Position numbers and translations under genes: made by a program
In this document: piece after piece, positions 27,085 through 35,912 of the stretch
Layout of the letters: every line of letters starts with the position of its first letter
How positions within the stretch are numbered: position 1 is the stretch's first letter
The notes under the pieces: generated by a model
The model's database searches: none
What the model was told of the DNA's origin: nothing
The model's input: the letters and a program-made list of their open reading frames with translations, nothing else
NCBI GenBank assembly: GCA_963777325.1
Contig: CAVZQE010000018.1
Span: 62,001-126,000, forward strand
Source of the DNA: JAFAXA01 sp963777325
Lineage (GTDB): Bacteria; Pseudomonadota; Alphaproteobacteria; Acetobacterales; Acetobacteraceae
Length of the DNA: 64,000 bases
Direction: 5' to 3'

Positions 27085-27101
27085 GGCTCCGTATTGGAGC
27101 C
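27085..27101 (-). promoter_or_regulatory. Inverted repeat upstream of vapB, probable autoregulatory operator
   Basis: GGCTCC (27085-27090), five bases, GGAGCC (27096-27101): a perfect dyad 15 bases upstream of the antitoxin start. Its place and size fit a ribbon-helix-helix operator. Confidence 0.5.
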
Positions 27102-27142
27102 AAGTCTAGCATCGTCGACCCAAAACCGGAGCAAGAACGTCT

Positions 27143-27697
27143 TCAAGGCGTCCAGACGATCTCGGCCGGCGGCACGGCGGTCGGGTCGGCGCGCAGCCAC
27201 TGGCCGTTCATGACGCTGCGCCCGGTGAGGGCGAGGATGAAGCCCCAGTGGCTCACGACGAGCGTCTCGGACCAGTCCGGCAGCGCCGCCATCTCGGCCC
27301 GGAACAGCGCCGCGCGCGCGATCACCTGCTCCGCCTGCTCCGTCATCGACGGCCACCACACCTCGTCGAGCGTCGTGAGATCGTGGTCGGGCCAGGCGAG
27401 CTCCAGCTCGAGGCGGGGCGTGCCGATGTCGCAGGTGAAAGCGTAGCGCTCGCGCACGGCCGGGTTGACGAAGACCGGGAGGCGCAGGACGGAGGCAACC
27501 ACGGCTGCGGTTTGCAGGGCGCGGGTGTAGGGCGAGGTGACGATCCGGGCCAGGCCTTCGTGCCGGAGCGCCTCCGCCGCCGCCCGCGCCTGGCCCTCGC
27601 CTTCCGCCGTCAGCGGCGGGTCGACGATCCCCGGATCCCGCCTCGTCGCCGTGAAGTGGACGTTGAACTGGCTCTGGCCGTGGCGCAGCAGGATCAT
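27143..27697 (-). CDS. Histidine phosphatase family protein
   Basis: 184 residues from the ATG of MILLRHGQSQFN; an ATG at 27787 would add 30 residues without family character. The catalytic RHG motif is at the N-terminus, with IVTSPYTRALQTA carrying the second phosphate-binding Arg, then Glu in VRERYAFTCD and the second His in LVVSHWGF. The fold is the phosphoglycerate mutase/SixA superfamily; the substrate is uncertain. It diverges from the Tim44-like gene. Confidence 0.85.
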   Translation of the reverse strand: MILLRHGQSQFNVHFTATRRDPGIVDPPLTAEGEGQARAAAEALRHEGLARIVTSPYTRALQTAAVVASVLRLPVFVNPAVRERYAFTCDIGTPRLELELAWPDHDLTTLDEVWWPSMTEQAEQVIARAALFRAEMAALPDWSETLVVSHWGFILALTGRSVMNGQWLRADPTAVPPAEIVWTP

Positions 27698-27815
27698 GCG
27701 CCCCGATACCGGACCGGCCGAGACACCGCAATCGCGTGCGGGTTCGTCGCGCGGGACGCGCGCTTCGTTGTGCGGCGCGCCCGCCATCCTTATCTCTTTA
27801 GCCAGAGGAGATATC

Positions 27816-28493
27816 ATGGACTTCGGCAACGGCTTTCCGGTCGATCTGATCCTGTTTGGGATGATCGCCGCCTTTCTCGTCCTGCGCCTGCGCAGCATCC
27901 TGGGCAAGCGCACGGGCTACGAGCGGCCGCCGGAGGCGTACAAGCAGCCCGCGTCCGCTCCCGCCGGCCCGGTGATCGACGGTCGCGCCGAACCCGCGCC
28001 GGCCGCCGCGACGCCGCCCGCACGCGCGCTGCCCGAGCCCTCGAGCCCCGCCGGGCAGGCACTGGCGCGGATGCAGCGTCTGCCGGGCGGGTTCGACCCG
28101 GCGAATTTCCTCGCCGGGGCGGAGCAGGCGTTCCGGATGATCGTCGAGGCGTTCGCCCGCGGCGATCGCGACACGCTGCGCAATCTGCTGGCGGACGAGA
28201 CCTATCGCGCCTTCGAGGGTGCGATCGCCGCCCGCGAGGCGGCTGGCCAGAAGCAGACGACCGAGATCCGCGCGATCGCGTCCGCGACCATCGAAGCGGC
28301 GACCTTGCTCGACATGCTCGCGACGATCACGGTCCGGTTCGTCTCGGACCAGGTGAACGTGACCACCGGCGCGGACGGCACGCCCGTGGCGGGGACGGAC
28401 GCGGTGACGGAAATCACCGACGTCTGGACGTTCGAGCGCGCCATGGACGCGCGCGACCCGACCTGGCGGCTGGTCGCCGCGCGCAGCGCCTGA
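27816..28493 (+). CDS. Tim44/TimA-like membrane-associated protein
   Basis: 225 residues from an ATG preceded by CCAGAGGAG. An N-terminal membrane anchor (LILFGMIAAFLVLRLRSILG, about 10-29) is followed by a Pro/Ala-rich linker and a C-terminal Tim44/NTF2-like domain (about 95-220: FLAGAEQAFRMIVEAFARGD). In alphaproteobacteria this gene commonly lies close to secB, as here, with the phosphatase and vapBC between them. It probably acts at the inner membrane in protein export or assembly; this is by analogy to mitochondrial Tim44. Confidence 0.82.
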   Translation: MDFGNGFPVDLILFGMIAAFLVLRLRSILGKRTGYERPPEAYKQPASAPAGPVIDGRAEPAPAAATPPARALPEPSSPAGQALARMQRLPGGFDPANFLAGAEQAFRMIVEAFARGDRDTLRNLLADETYRAFEGAIAAREAAGQKQTTEIRAIASATIEAATLLDMLATITVRFVSDQVNVTTGADGTPVAGTDAVTEITDVWTFERAMDARDPTWRLVAARSA

Positions 28494-28502
28494 GGCCTCG
28501 GC

Positions 28503-29098
28503 CTAGCCGAACAGATCGGCCGGCCGCGCGGGTTCGGTAACGGTGGGCGCGGAGGGCGGCGCGTCCGGCTCTCCGAGCGTCGTCTCGCGGACCGAAATCT
28601 CGAACGATTCCGCAAGCCAGGCGTCGAACCGGTTCGGGGAGATGCCCGACGGCGTCAGGCGGCCGAGGCGCGCGAGGCGCAGCAGCGGCTTCGAATTCGA
28701 GCGGGACGAAGCGGAGCTTCGGGCAATTCCGGAGATCGACGACCACGATGCGCTCGACGCTCTCGATCGAACTCGATCAGGTCGTCGAGCGTCGCGCGGC
28801 GGCCGGAGCCGATGAACTTCGACTTCTGGAACTTGATCGTGTTGCGGTTGAAGCAGCGCACGCTGATGTCGAATCGGCCGAGCGCGCCGAGTTCCACCCG
28901 CGCGTCCGATCCCGGGTGGTTGCTGCTCGGATGCGCCTTGTAGCGAAACAGGCGCTCGCCCCAGATTTCGGCGAACCAGGAGGTGACGCGCGGATCACTG
29001 AACTTTTTCAGCACCTCGTCTGGGCTGAGCCCGAGAGCGAGCGCGATCGCCGGGACGGGCAGCTCGACTTCCAGGATCGTCAGCGGATGCTTGGCCAT
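28503..29098 (-). pseudogene. Restriction-enzyme-like gene broken by two frameshifts
   Basis: Three consecutive minus-strand frames join into one protein of about 197 residues: MAKHPLTILEVELPVPAIAL to ATLDDLIEF; then IESVERIVVVDLRNCPKLRF to PLEF; then KPLLRLARLGRLTPSGISPN to RPADLFG and a stop at 28503. Each change fits one extra base, both after a TTC in a TTCGA context (about 28760 and 28690). Content such as RFDISVRCFNR and FQKSKFIGSGRR suits a nuclease, and it overlaps the 3' end of the methyltransferase, so a type II restriction partner is the best guess. I do not recognise the exact family. Confidence 0.6.
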
Positions 29099-29933
29099 TC
29101 TCGATCTCGCGGCGAAGGCGGGCGATAGCTTCCCGCGTGTAGTGCGGATCGATCTCGATTCCGATGCCGCTATGACCGAGCGCCTCGGCCGCGACCAGGG
29201 TCGAGCCGGCGCCGAGGAAGGGATCGAGGATCACCGCGTTCGTGACGCCATGCAGGCGGATGCAGCGGGCCGGCAGCTCCACGGGAAAGCCGGCCGGATG
29301 GTGGAATTTCTGGGCCTTGGACTTCACCGTCTGATACGGGATGAACCAGACATTCCCGGCGCAGCGCCGGTCGTGCGCGTGGCCCCAGCGGGCGATGTTC
29401 GACTTGTCCTTGAACGGCACGCCGACCGCCAGCCGGTCGATGCCGACGCGGCCGGTGCGGGTGAAGTGGAAGATCGCCTCGTGATTGTTGTTGAGGTAGC
29501 GGCGGCTGGTGATCGGCTTGAAGTGGCCGATCGTGTCCTCGCCGACGCTGACCGATTTCACCCACGCGATCTGGTTCTGGAGCACGAACCCCTCCCGGAA
29601 TGCGCCCGCGACATCGAGCGCGATCCAGGGGTCGGCATTGGTGTTGCCGACATTAAGGAAGAACGATCCCTCCGGCTTCAGAACATGCGCGATCGCCAAG
29701 CCCACTTCCGTGAGCCAGGCGAGATAGGCGCCGCGAGGGCGGCGGTCGTCATAGCTGCGATAGGCGACGCCGATATTGTACGGCGGCGAGGTGACGACGA
29801 CATCGACGGAGTGCGGCGGCAACGCCCGGAGCACGGCCAGGCAGTCGCCTTCGATCACGGTCTGGCGGCCGATCTCGGCGCTGCGGCCGACAAAGGGGGG
29901 CCTGCGGGAGCGCGGCCCGGAATCGAAGGGCAT
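28995..29933 (-). CDS. DNA adenine/cytosine-N4 methyltransferase, class beta
   Basis: 312 residues from the ATG of MPFDSGPRSRRP; an upstream start at 30008 is possible. Catalytic motif IV TSPPYNIG lies at 48-55 and SAM motif I DPFLGAGS at 237-244, an order that defines the beta class of amino-methyltransferases. The target-recognition region lies between (SFFLNVGNTNADPWIALD, HFKPITSRRYLNNNHEAIF). Nothing in the frame is broken. Its 3' end overlaps the damaged restriction-type gene by about 100 bases, so it probably acts today as an orphan methyltransferase. Target sequence unknown. Confidence 0.9.
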   Translation of the reverse strand: MPFDSGPRSRRPPFVGRSAEIGRQTVIEGDCLAVLRALPPHSVDVVVTSPPYNIGVAYRSYDDRRPRGAYLAWLTEVGLAIAHVLKPEGSFFLNVGNTNADPWIALDVAGAFREGFVLQNQIAWVKSVSVGEDTIGHFKPITSRRYLNNNHEAIFHFTRTGRVGIDRLAVGVPFKDKSNIARWGHAHDRRCAGNVWFIPYQTVKSKAQKFHHPAGFPVELPARCIRLHGVTNAVILDPFLGAGSTLVAAEALGHSGIGIEIDPHYTREAIARLRREIENGQASADDPGSRAARPGDRARSRAQPRRGAEKVQ

Positions 29934-30016
29934 CGGACTGTCCGTGGACGCGACTCGGTGTGGCGAGCCTACCCTATTCGGCGGCGTCTGTACACGGCGC
30001 GCGCGCAATGGAGGGC

Positions 30017-30628
30017 TCAGCTCGCCGGCGGCGGCGGGAGTTCCTGCTGCTCGACGGGGGGAGGCTGCACGTCCGGGACGGAGACGAGCCAGTCGTGGAG
30101 CGTCCGGCGGACCTGGTATTCGAACTCGACGTTCATCTGGTCCATCAGATCGCGGGTGAGCGTATAGAGCGCAGCGTCGCGCGGCGTCGTGGGATCGATG
30201 GTCCGGCTGCGGGTGACCCGCGCCTGGGCGAAGCCGGCCCGCTGGCCTCCGACGACGAGATCGAGCTCGACCGCGAGGTTGCCATAGTAGGACTCCCCCT
30301 CCCGCAGCAGGGATGCATCCAGGATGACGAACACCGCCCGCCCTTCCGCGCCGAACGCGCCGAGCCGCCCGCGCGCCATCTGCTCCAGCGCCTCGACCGG
30401 CGGCGTCGGCGCGAAGCGGCCGAGATCGCCGGACGGCGGCACGAAGCGCTGCTCGATGTCGATCGACGCGACGTTGAGGCGGAGCGGGGTCAGGTAGTCG
30501 TAGCTGAGCGGCGGGAAGCTCGCGCCGGGGCTGGTCAGCGGCGCTTCGGCGCTTCCGGCGCAGGCGGCGAGGCCGAGCAGAGGCGGCAACGTCAAGACGG
30601 CGCGGCGGGTGAGGGGCGGTGCCGGCAT
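30017..30628 (-). CDS. Lipoprotein of unknown function
   Basis: 203 residues. The N-terminus has a twin arginine followed by a hydrophobic stretch and the lipobox LAAC with C23, so it is a lipoprotein, perhaps Tat-routed. The mature part shows an alpha/beta pattern (NVASIDIEQRFVPP, ALEQMARGRLGAFG, LVSVPDVQ) and a Pro-rich tail. I do not assign a family. The stop of hslO overlaps or touches its start, so the two are co-transcribed. Confidence 0.75.
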   Translation of the reverse strand: MPAPPLTRRAVLTLPPLLGLAACAGSAEAPLTSPGASFPPLSYDYLTPLRLNVASIDIEQRFVPPSGDLGRFAPTPPVEALEQMARGRLGAFGAEGRAVFVILDASLLREGESYYGNLAVELDLVVGGQRAGFAQARVTRSRTIDPTTPRDAALYTLTRDLMDQMNVEFEYQVRRTLHDWLVSVPDVQPPPVEQQELPPPPAS

Positions 30629-31602
30629 CAGGCCGCCTCGTCCCGGCCGCGCACGCCCGCGCGCGGAAAGCGGAAGTCGAAATTGCAGAACTCGCAGGTC
30701 ATGACGATCTGGCCGTCCTCGCGCGTCATGTGGTCGAGGTCGTCGGCCGGGAACCCCTCCAGGATGCCGAACAGCCGCGCCCGCGAGCAGCGGCAGCCGT
30801 AGGAGAGAGCACGCGAGCGCCCGGTGACGACGCCTTCGGTGTGGAACAGGCGGTACAGGAGCTGCTCCGGCGGCAACTCGCCGTCCAGCAACTCGGCGTC
30901 GGTCAGCGTGGCGGCCAGCAGGGTCGCGGTGCGCCAGCTCTCCTCGCCGTCCGCGTCGTCGACAGCTTCGACGCCGCCTTCGCCCGCCACCTTCTCGAGA
31001 ATGAGCGCGCCCGCACGCCAGCCATCCGGCCTCCGGTCGCAGGCGAGATGGACGTGGCAGCGCAACTGCTCGCTTCTCTCGAAATAGTGCAGCGCCATCT
31101 CGGCGAGCGTGTCGCCCTCGATCGCGACGATGCCCTGGTGGCGCTCACGGTCGTCGCCCTGATCGACCGTGAAGGCGAGATAGCCCGAGCCGAGCAGGAC
31201 CCGGGCGCCCGGCGCGGGATCGCGCTCCAGCAGCGCCGCCAGCCGCTCCGGCTCCGCCCGCGCGTAGCCGCGCAAGGCGCCCCCATCGGTGCAGTCGGCG
31301 AGCAGCATCGGCACCGCGCCGTCTCCCTTGGCCTGCACACTGAACGAGCCCTGGAACTTGAGCGCCGAGGCGAGCCCGGCGGCGAGCGCCATTGCCTCGC
31401 CGGACAAACGGATGACGGCCGGGTCGTTTTCATGCCGGGTGAGGAGGGCGTCCGCCAGATCCCCGAACCGGATCAGCCGTCCGCGCACCGGACGTCGCGG
31501 AAAATGGAAGGGCGTCAGGCCGCGCGGAACCACAATGTCCGGCACCGCAGGGCGATCGCCGTCGAGAAAGGCCGGGGTCTCCGGCAGGGAGGCGTGGGGC
31601 AT
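30628..31602 (-). CDS. hslO: Hsp33 redox-activated chaperone
   Basis: 324 residues from the ATG of MPHASLPETPA. The body is the Hsp33 fold (RLSGEAMALAAGLASALKF, ADCTDGGALRGYARA, HLGYLAFTVDQ-type strands) and the C-terminus holds the zinc switch: CRC in YGCRCSRARL and CEFC in MTCEFCNFDF. Oxidation of these four cysteines releases zinc and turns on holdase activity. Length is slightly above the 290-residue norm because of an N-terminal extension. Encoded upstream of the lipoprotein. Confidence 0.93.
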   Translation of the reverse strand: MPHASLPETPAFLDGDRPAVPDIVVPRGLTPFHFPRRPVRGRLIRFGDLADALLTRHENDPAVIRLSGEAMALAAGLASALKFQGSFSVQAKGDGAVPMLLADCTDGGALRGYARAEPERLAALLERDPAPGARVLLGSGYLAFTVDQGDDRERHQGIVAIEGDTLAEMALHYFERSEQLRCHVHLACDRRPDGWRAGALILEKVAGEGGVEAVDDADGEESWRTATLLAATLTDAELLDGELPPEQLLYRLFHTEGVVTGRSRALSYGCRCSRARLFGILEGFPADDLDHMTREDGQIVMTCEFCNFDFRFPRAGVRGRDEAA

Positions 31603-31695
31603 GGCCCCAAGATAGGGGCGCCGGCGTCTCTCGGCCACAGGGGTCGTTCCCCGAGGGCCGTTTCCCGGGGGGCCGAGAGACGCCTCGGGCGCTAG

Positions 31696-32202
31696 CTAGT
31701 CCTCAAGCTCGTCGGCCTCGGAGCCGCCGCTCAGGCCATCGACATGGGCGCTCAGACGCAGCAACACCCGCTGCAGCGTGGCCCAATCCGCGCGCGACAG
31801 GCCTTGCGCGACGGACTGCTCGATGTCACGGGCGAGCGGGACCGCCGCCTGATGCACGCCGGTGCCCTTGCGCGTCAGGCGGAGCAGCCTCGCCCGCCCG
31901 TCCGACGGGTCCTGGGTCTGCTTCAGCAGGCCGCGCGCCACGAGGGTGGCCGCGGCGCGGCTGACCTTCACCTTGTCCATGGCGGCCCACTCGCTCACCA
32001 TGCTCGGCGACGCGGTGCCGAACCGGCCCACGACCGCGAGCACCCGCCACTCGGGGATCGAGAGGCCAAGCTCCTCGGCGTAACGCTTCGCGAACAGGCG
32101 TGAAACCCGGCCCGCCGTGACGGAGAGCTGGAAAGGCAGGAACTCCTCCAGTCTGAAATCGCCCGAGTCCATGACGGTCGGCTCGGCAAGCTTGGTATTC
32201 AT
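31696..32202 (-). CDS. MarR-family transcriptional regulator
   Basis: 168 residues. The winged-helix DNA-binding domain covers about 45-115 (EWRVLAVVGRFGTASPSMVSEW, KVKVSRAAATLVARGLLKQ) with the wing DPSDGRARLLRLT. The C-terminal helices dimerise. Two inverted repeats at 32293-32340 in front of it are candidate operators for autorepression. The target could be the divergent small gene at 32656. Confidence 0.88.
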   Translation of the reverse strand: MNTKLAEPTVMDSGDFRLEEFLPFQLSVTAGRVSRLFAKRYAEELGLSIPEWRVLAVVGRFGTASPSMVSEWAAMDKVKVSRAAATLVARGLLKQTQDPSDGRARLLRLTRKGTGVHQAAVPLARDIEQSVAQGLSRADWATLQRVLLRLSAHVDGLSGGSEADELED

Positions 32203-32655
32203 CGTGTCGCTAATCCTCTAGGTGCGGCGTTGAGACAATCCGGCTGCATAGGCCGCGTTTCGTGCCCGTTATTGACCGATACATAGACCCTCTTTCGGAG
32301 TCCGCCAGGACGCAATCTCCGAAAACACGTATAAGTGTTTCGTTCGCAATCACCTGCGGAGCGGGTGCCCGCCGGACTCGTTGCAATAGCGATGATCGGT
32401 GCATTCCCTGGCTCGGCTCGGAATTGAGGGTCTCGGAGTGGCGGCGACCGGGGCGGCTGGCCGGTAGAGATGACCACCGGCCGGTAGCCGATCTTTTCCT
32501 GATACAGCATTTCCGGCCAAGGTAAAGCGGAACATACAATCATAAGACGCTGCGAAACGATTGCAGTTCTCGCTGAGGCTTGCGCGTTGCAGTTGAAAGG
32601 CGATTTTCTCCGACGAGAACAAACCATGTTCACGCTCGCTTAAGGTCCAGAGTTC
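32203..32655. other. 453-base divergent intergenic region with inverted repeats
   Basis: No gene is apparent. It separates the MarR gene (minus) from the small hypothetical gene (plus). Structures seen: TTTCGGAG/CTCCGAAA (32293-32300/32317-32324), AAACAC/GTGTTT (32323-32328/32335-32340) and GGCCGGT/ACCGGCC (32459-32465/32476-32482). It is noticeably less GC-rich than the coding DNA around it. Confidence 0.5.
32293..32340. promoter_or_regulatory. Two overlapping inverted repeats, candidate MarR operator
   Basis: TTTCGGAG pairs with CTCCGAAA (8-base arms, 16-base gap), immediately followed by AAACAC pairing with GTGTTT (6-base arms, 6-base gap). They share two bases (32323-32324), so both cannot form fully at once. 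They lie 91-138 bases upstream of the MarR start. Confidence 0.4.
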
Positions 32656-33036
32656 ATGCTTTGTCCCATGATGATCCGCACCAAAGAATTCGGCTCGTTT
32701 CCTGCGCCGGCCACGACTCCGGCACCGCAGACCGGCGCTGAAAGCGCTTTCCTTCAACGGTTTATGGCCCGCGTGCCGGCCGATGTCGCGAGCAGCTTCA
32801 GCCCCGAGCAGCTCGCCGCGGTGCAGCGGGCGTTCGGCATGCGCTACACGGTCGGACACACCCTGGACGTGCGACGGTCCGTGTCGCTGCCGTGGGGCCG
32901 CTACTACGTGGTGATGATGGCCGGCCGGGACCGGGCGTCGCCGCACGCGGCCCGGATCGCGTCCTCGCTGCTCGCCGCGATCGGGGCGTTCGGAGGCGCG
33001 ATGCTGACCGCCGGCGCGTTCATGCACGCGCTATGA
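32656..33036 (+). CDS. Small conserved-looking hypothetical protein with C-terminal hydrophobic segment
   Basis: 126 residues from ATG 32656 (ATG 32668 and 32671 are alternatives). The middle has VPADVASSFSPEQLAAVQRAFG, followed by a basic strand (RRSVSLPWGRYYVVMMAGRD), and the end has a likely membrane helix (about 103-124: SSLLAAIGAFGGAMLTAGAF). I recall similar short proteins in related bacteria but no function. A single-pass inner-membrane protein with a cytoplasmic N-terminal domain is the simplest topology. Confidence 0.62.
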   Translation: MLCPMMIRTKEFGSFPAPATTPAPQTGAESAFLQRFMARVPADVASSFSPEQLAAVQRAFGMRYTVGHTLDVRRSVSLPWGRYYVVMMAGRDRASPHAARIASSLLAAIGAFGGAMLTAGAFMHAL

Positions 33037-33403
33037 CTGTAGCGGCGCGGTTCGATTGCGTACGAATGTAAATCTGCCGTTACTTCCTGGTGGGAAGTTC
33101 TGCATGGATAACGTTTCATTGACGATCATCGGCACGAGCGGACAAGCACCCGGACCGCCAGACCCTGAACTTGCCTCCATGCGCTCAGGCCGCGTGTCAC
33201 GATGTGATCACGGCCTGGGCGGCCGGGCAGCCGCCGCGGCCGGCGAAACCGGAGGCGTGGCCGCGCGCTTCTCGCGGTGGTACTCTTTCATCGCCACCAC
33301 CTGCATGTAATCGCCGGGGCTGGTTCGGATTGAACTGAGCCGGGCGCTTGGGCTAGGGCACCGCGCGGGGCGCTGAGGCCCCGCCCAGGGGAATGGACGA
33401 CGC
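33037..33403. other. Intergenic region upstream of glgP
   Basis: No gene is supported. One short hairpin, ACTTCC(TGGTG)GGAAGT at 33082-33098, lies about 45 bases after the hypothetical gene's stop and could help terminate it, but no T run follows. The remainder should hold the glgP promoter; none is clear. Confidence 0.4.
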
Positions 33404-35902
33404 ATGACCGAAGAGATGATGGACCACGCCGCCGAGGCCGCGCCTGCCGGGCAAGCGGCCGGGGCCGGAAGCGGGCCGGCGGCGCTCGACGTCGCGGCGA
33501 TCCGCCGAGGCATTCTCGACTGCCTGACCTACGACGCGGGCAAGGATCGGGCCGAGGCGACCGACCGCGACTGGTTCGTGGCGACCGCTCTCTTCGTGCG
33601 CGGCAGGATCGTCGAGCGCTGGATCGCGTCGGCGCACGCCGCCAAGCGCCGGAAGCACGTCCATTATCTCTCGCTCGAATTCCTGATCGGCCGGGTGCTG
33701 CTAGACGGGCTGAACAATCTCGGGATCACCCAGGGCGTGCGCGAGGCGCTCAGCGGCCTCGGGGTCGATTTCGGCCGGCTGCGCGGGGAGGAGCCGGACG
33801 CGGCGCTCGGCAATGGCGGCCTCGGCCGGCTCGCGGCCTGCTACATGGAGAGCATGGCGAGCCTCGCCGTTCCGGCCTATGGCTACGGCATCCGCTACAA
33901 TCACGGCCTGTTCCGGCAAAGCTTCGCCGACGGCTGGCAGCAGGAGTTTCCGGAGGACTGGCTGTCGTTCGGCAATCCGTGGGAGTTCGAGCGGCCGGAG
34001 GTCAGCTACCCGATCGGTTTCGGCGGCTATGTCGAGGCGGCCTCCGGGGCGGACGGCACACGCCGCCACGTCTGGCAGCCGGGCGAAACCGTCACCGCGA
34101 TCGCCTACGACACGCCGGTCGTGGGCTGGCAGGGCATCCACGTCAACACGCTGCGTTTGTGGTCGGCCCGCACCACGGAGCCGCTCTCGCTGGAGGCGTT
34201 CAACCGGGGGGACCATGTCGGCGCGCTCGCTTCCCGCGCCCGCGCCAACGCGATCTCCCAGGTGCTCTATCCAGCCGACGACACGCCGGCCGGGCAGGAG
34301 CTCAGGCTGCGCCAGGAGTATTTCTTCTCCTCGGCCTCGCTGCAGGATCTGATCCGGCGGCACCTCGCGAACGGGCACGACATCCGCACCCTGGCCGAGC
34401 AGGCGGCGATCCAGCTCAACGACACGCATCCGGCGATCGCGATCCCGGAGATGATGCGCCTGCTCGTCGATGTGCACGAGGTGCCCTGGGCGGAGGCGTG
34501 GCCGATCACCAGCGCCTGCTTCTCCTACACCAACCACACGCTGCTGCCCGAGGCGCTGGAGACCTGGCCCGTCTCGCTGCTGGAGCGGCTGCTGCCGCGC
34601 CACATGCAGATCCTCTACCTGATCAACTGGCTGCATCTCGACGGGCTGCGTCAGGCCGGCAAGAGCGATCCCGCGCTGCTGACCAGCGTCTCCCTGATCG
34701 AGGAAAACGCCGGGCGGCGGGTGCGGATGGGCACGCTCGCCTTTCTCGGCTCGCACAAGGTCAATGGCGTCTCGGCGCTGCACAGCGACCTGATGCGCAA
34801 GACCGTGTTCCGCGACCTGCACGACCTGTTCCCGGACCGCATCACCAACGTGACCAACGGCATCACCTTCCGCCGCTGGCTGCTCGGCGCCAATCCGAAG
34901 CTCACGCGGCTGTTGCAGGAGGTGACGGGGGGCGACGTGCTGGGCGGGCCGGAGGTGCTGGAGCGCCTGGCCGCCCACGCGGAGGATACCTCGCTGCACG
35001 ACCGCCTGGGCGCGATCCGGCTCGAGCACAAGCTCGCGCTGGCCCGCATCATCGAGGACCGCGTCGGCATTCAGGTCGATCCCCGGGCGATGTTCGACGT
35101 GCACGTGAAGCGGATGCACGAATACAAGCGGCAGCTGCTGAACATCCTCGAGACGATCGCGATGTACGACACGATCCGCGCGCAGCCGCTGCGGGAGTGG
35201 GCGCCCCGCGTCAAGATCTTCGCGGGCAAGGCGGCGCCGGGCTACGTGCGGGCCAAGCTCATCATCAAGCTGATCCATGACGTCGCGACCGTCATCAACA
35301 ACGACCCGACCGTGCGCAACCTGCTGAAGGTCGTGTTCCTGCCCAACTACAACGTCAGCCTCGCGGAAGCGATCATGCCGGCGGCCGATCTGTCGGAGCA
35401 GATCTCAACCGCGGGCATGGAGGCGTCCGGCACCGGCAACATGAAGCTCGCCCTCAATGGCGCGCTGACGATCGGCACGCTCGACGGCGCGAACGTCGAA
35501 ATCCGCGAGCGCGTCGGCGACGACAATATCTTCATCTTCGGTCTGACCGCCGATCAGGTCGAGGCGCGCAAGCGGGCGCGGCCGGGCGGGCCGGACCCCG
35601 CTTCCTGGTCGCCCGCGTTGCGCGATCTGCTGGAGGCGGTCGCCTCGGGCGTGTTCTCGCCGACCGAGCCGGACCGCTTCCATGCCATCACCCGCTCGCT
35701 GTTCGAAGAGGACCGTTTCATGGTGACGGACGATTTCGACAGTTACGCGGCGGCGCAGCGGCGGGTGGGCGCGCTCTGGCACAACCGCTCGGCCTGGTGG
35801 CGGGCCAGCATCATGAACACGGCGCATGTCGGCTGGTTCTCCTCCGACCGGTCGATCCGGGAATACGCGGAGGACATCTGGGACGTGAAGGTCGAGGCAT
35901 AG
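33404..35902 (+). CDS. glgP: Glycogen/alpha-glucan phosphorylase
   Basis: 832 residues, normal length for GT35 phosphorylases. Family blocks in order: HYLSLEFLIGR near 85-95, LGNGGLGRLAACYMESMA near 127-144, INDTHPAIAIPE-type block (QLNDTHPAIAIPEMM), and the PLP site EASGTGNMKLALNGALTIGT, where Lys binds pyridoxal phosphate. The enzyme releases glucose 1-phosphate from storage glucan in the cytoplasm. No other glycogen genes (glgA, B, C, X) are in the window, so the glucan pathway must lie elsewhere. The next gene starts 11 bases downstream. Confidence 0.96.
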   Translation: MTEEMMDHAAEAAPAGQAAGAGSGPAALDVAAIRRGILDCLTYDAGKDRAEATDRDWFVATALFVRGRIVERWIASAHAAKRRKHVHYLSLEFLIGRVLLDGLNNLGITQGVREALSGLGVDFGRLRGEEPDAALGNGGLGRLAACYMESMASLAVPAYGYGIRYNHGLFRQSFADGWQQEFPEDWLSFGNPWEFERPEVSYPIGFGGYVEAASGADGTRRHVWQPGETVTAIAYDTPVVGWQGIHVNTLRLWSARTTEPLSLEAFNRGDHVGALASRARANAISQVLYPADDTPAGQELRLRQEYFFSSASLQDLIRRHLANGHDIRTLAEQAAIQLNDTHPAIAIPEMMRLLVDVHEVPWAEAWPITSACFSYTNHTLLPEALETWPVSLLERLLPRHMQILYLINWLHLDGLRQAGKSDPALLTSVSLIEENAGRRVRMGTLAFLGSHKVNGVSALHSDLMRKTVFRDLHDLFPDRITNVTNGITFRRWLLGANPKLTRLLQEVTGGDVLGGPEVLERLAAHAEDTSLHDRLGAIRLEHKLALARIIEDRVGIQVDPRAMFDVHVKRMHEYKRQLLNILETIAMYDTIRAQPLREWAPRVKIFAGKAAPGYVRAKLIIKLIHDVATVINNDPTVRNLLKVVFLPNYNVSLAEAIMPAADLSEQISTAGMEASGTGNMKLALNGALTIGTLDGANVEIRERVGDDNIFIFGLTADQVEARKRARPGGPDPASWSPALRDLLEAVASGVFSPTEPDRFHAITRSLFEEDRFMVTDDFDSYAAAQRRVGALWHNRSAWWRASIMNTAHVGWFSSDRSIREYAEDIWDVKVEA

Positions 35903-35912
35903 GGCGACGTTC

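Noticed and set aside
32459..32482. GGCCGGT/ACCGGCC inverted repeat
   Set aside because: Common GC-rich dyad, distant from both flanking starts; mentioned in the region entry only.
33082..33098. ACTTCC hairpin as intrinsic terminator
   Set aside because: No T run follows and the stem has only six pairs.
33056..33310. Possible small gene before glgP
   Set aside because: No RBS of note, no family resemblance, and it is short and compositionally unremarkable.
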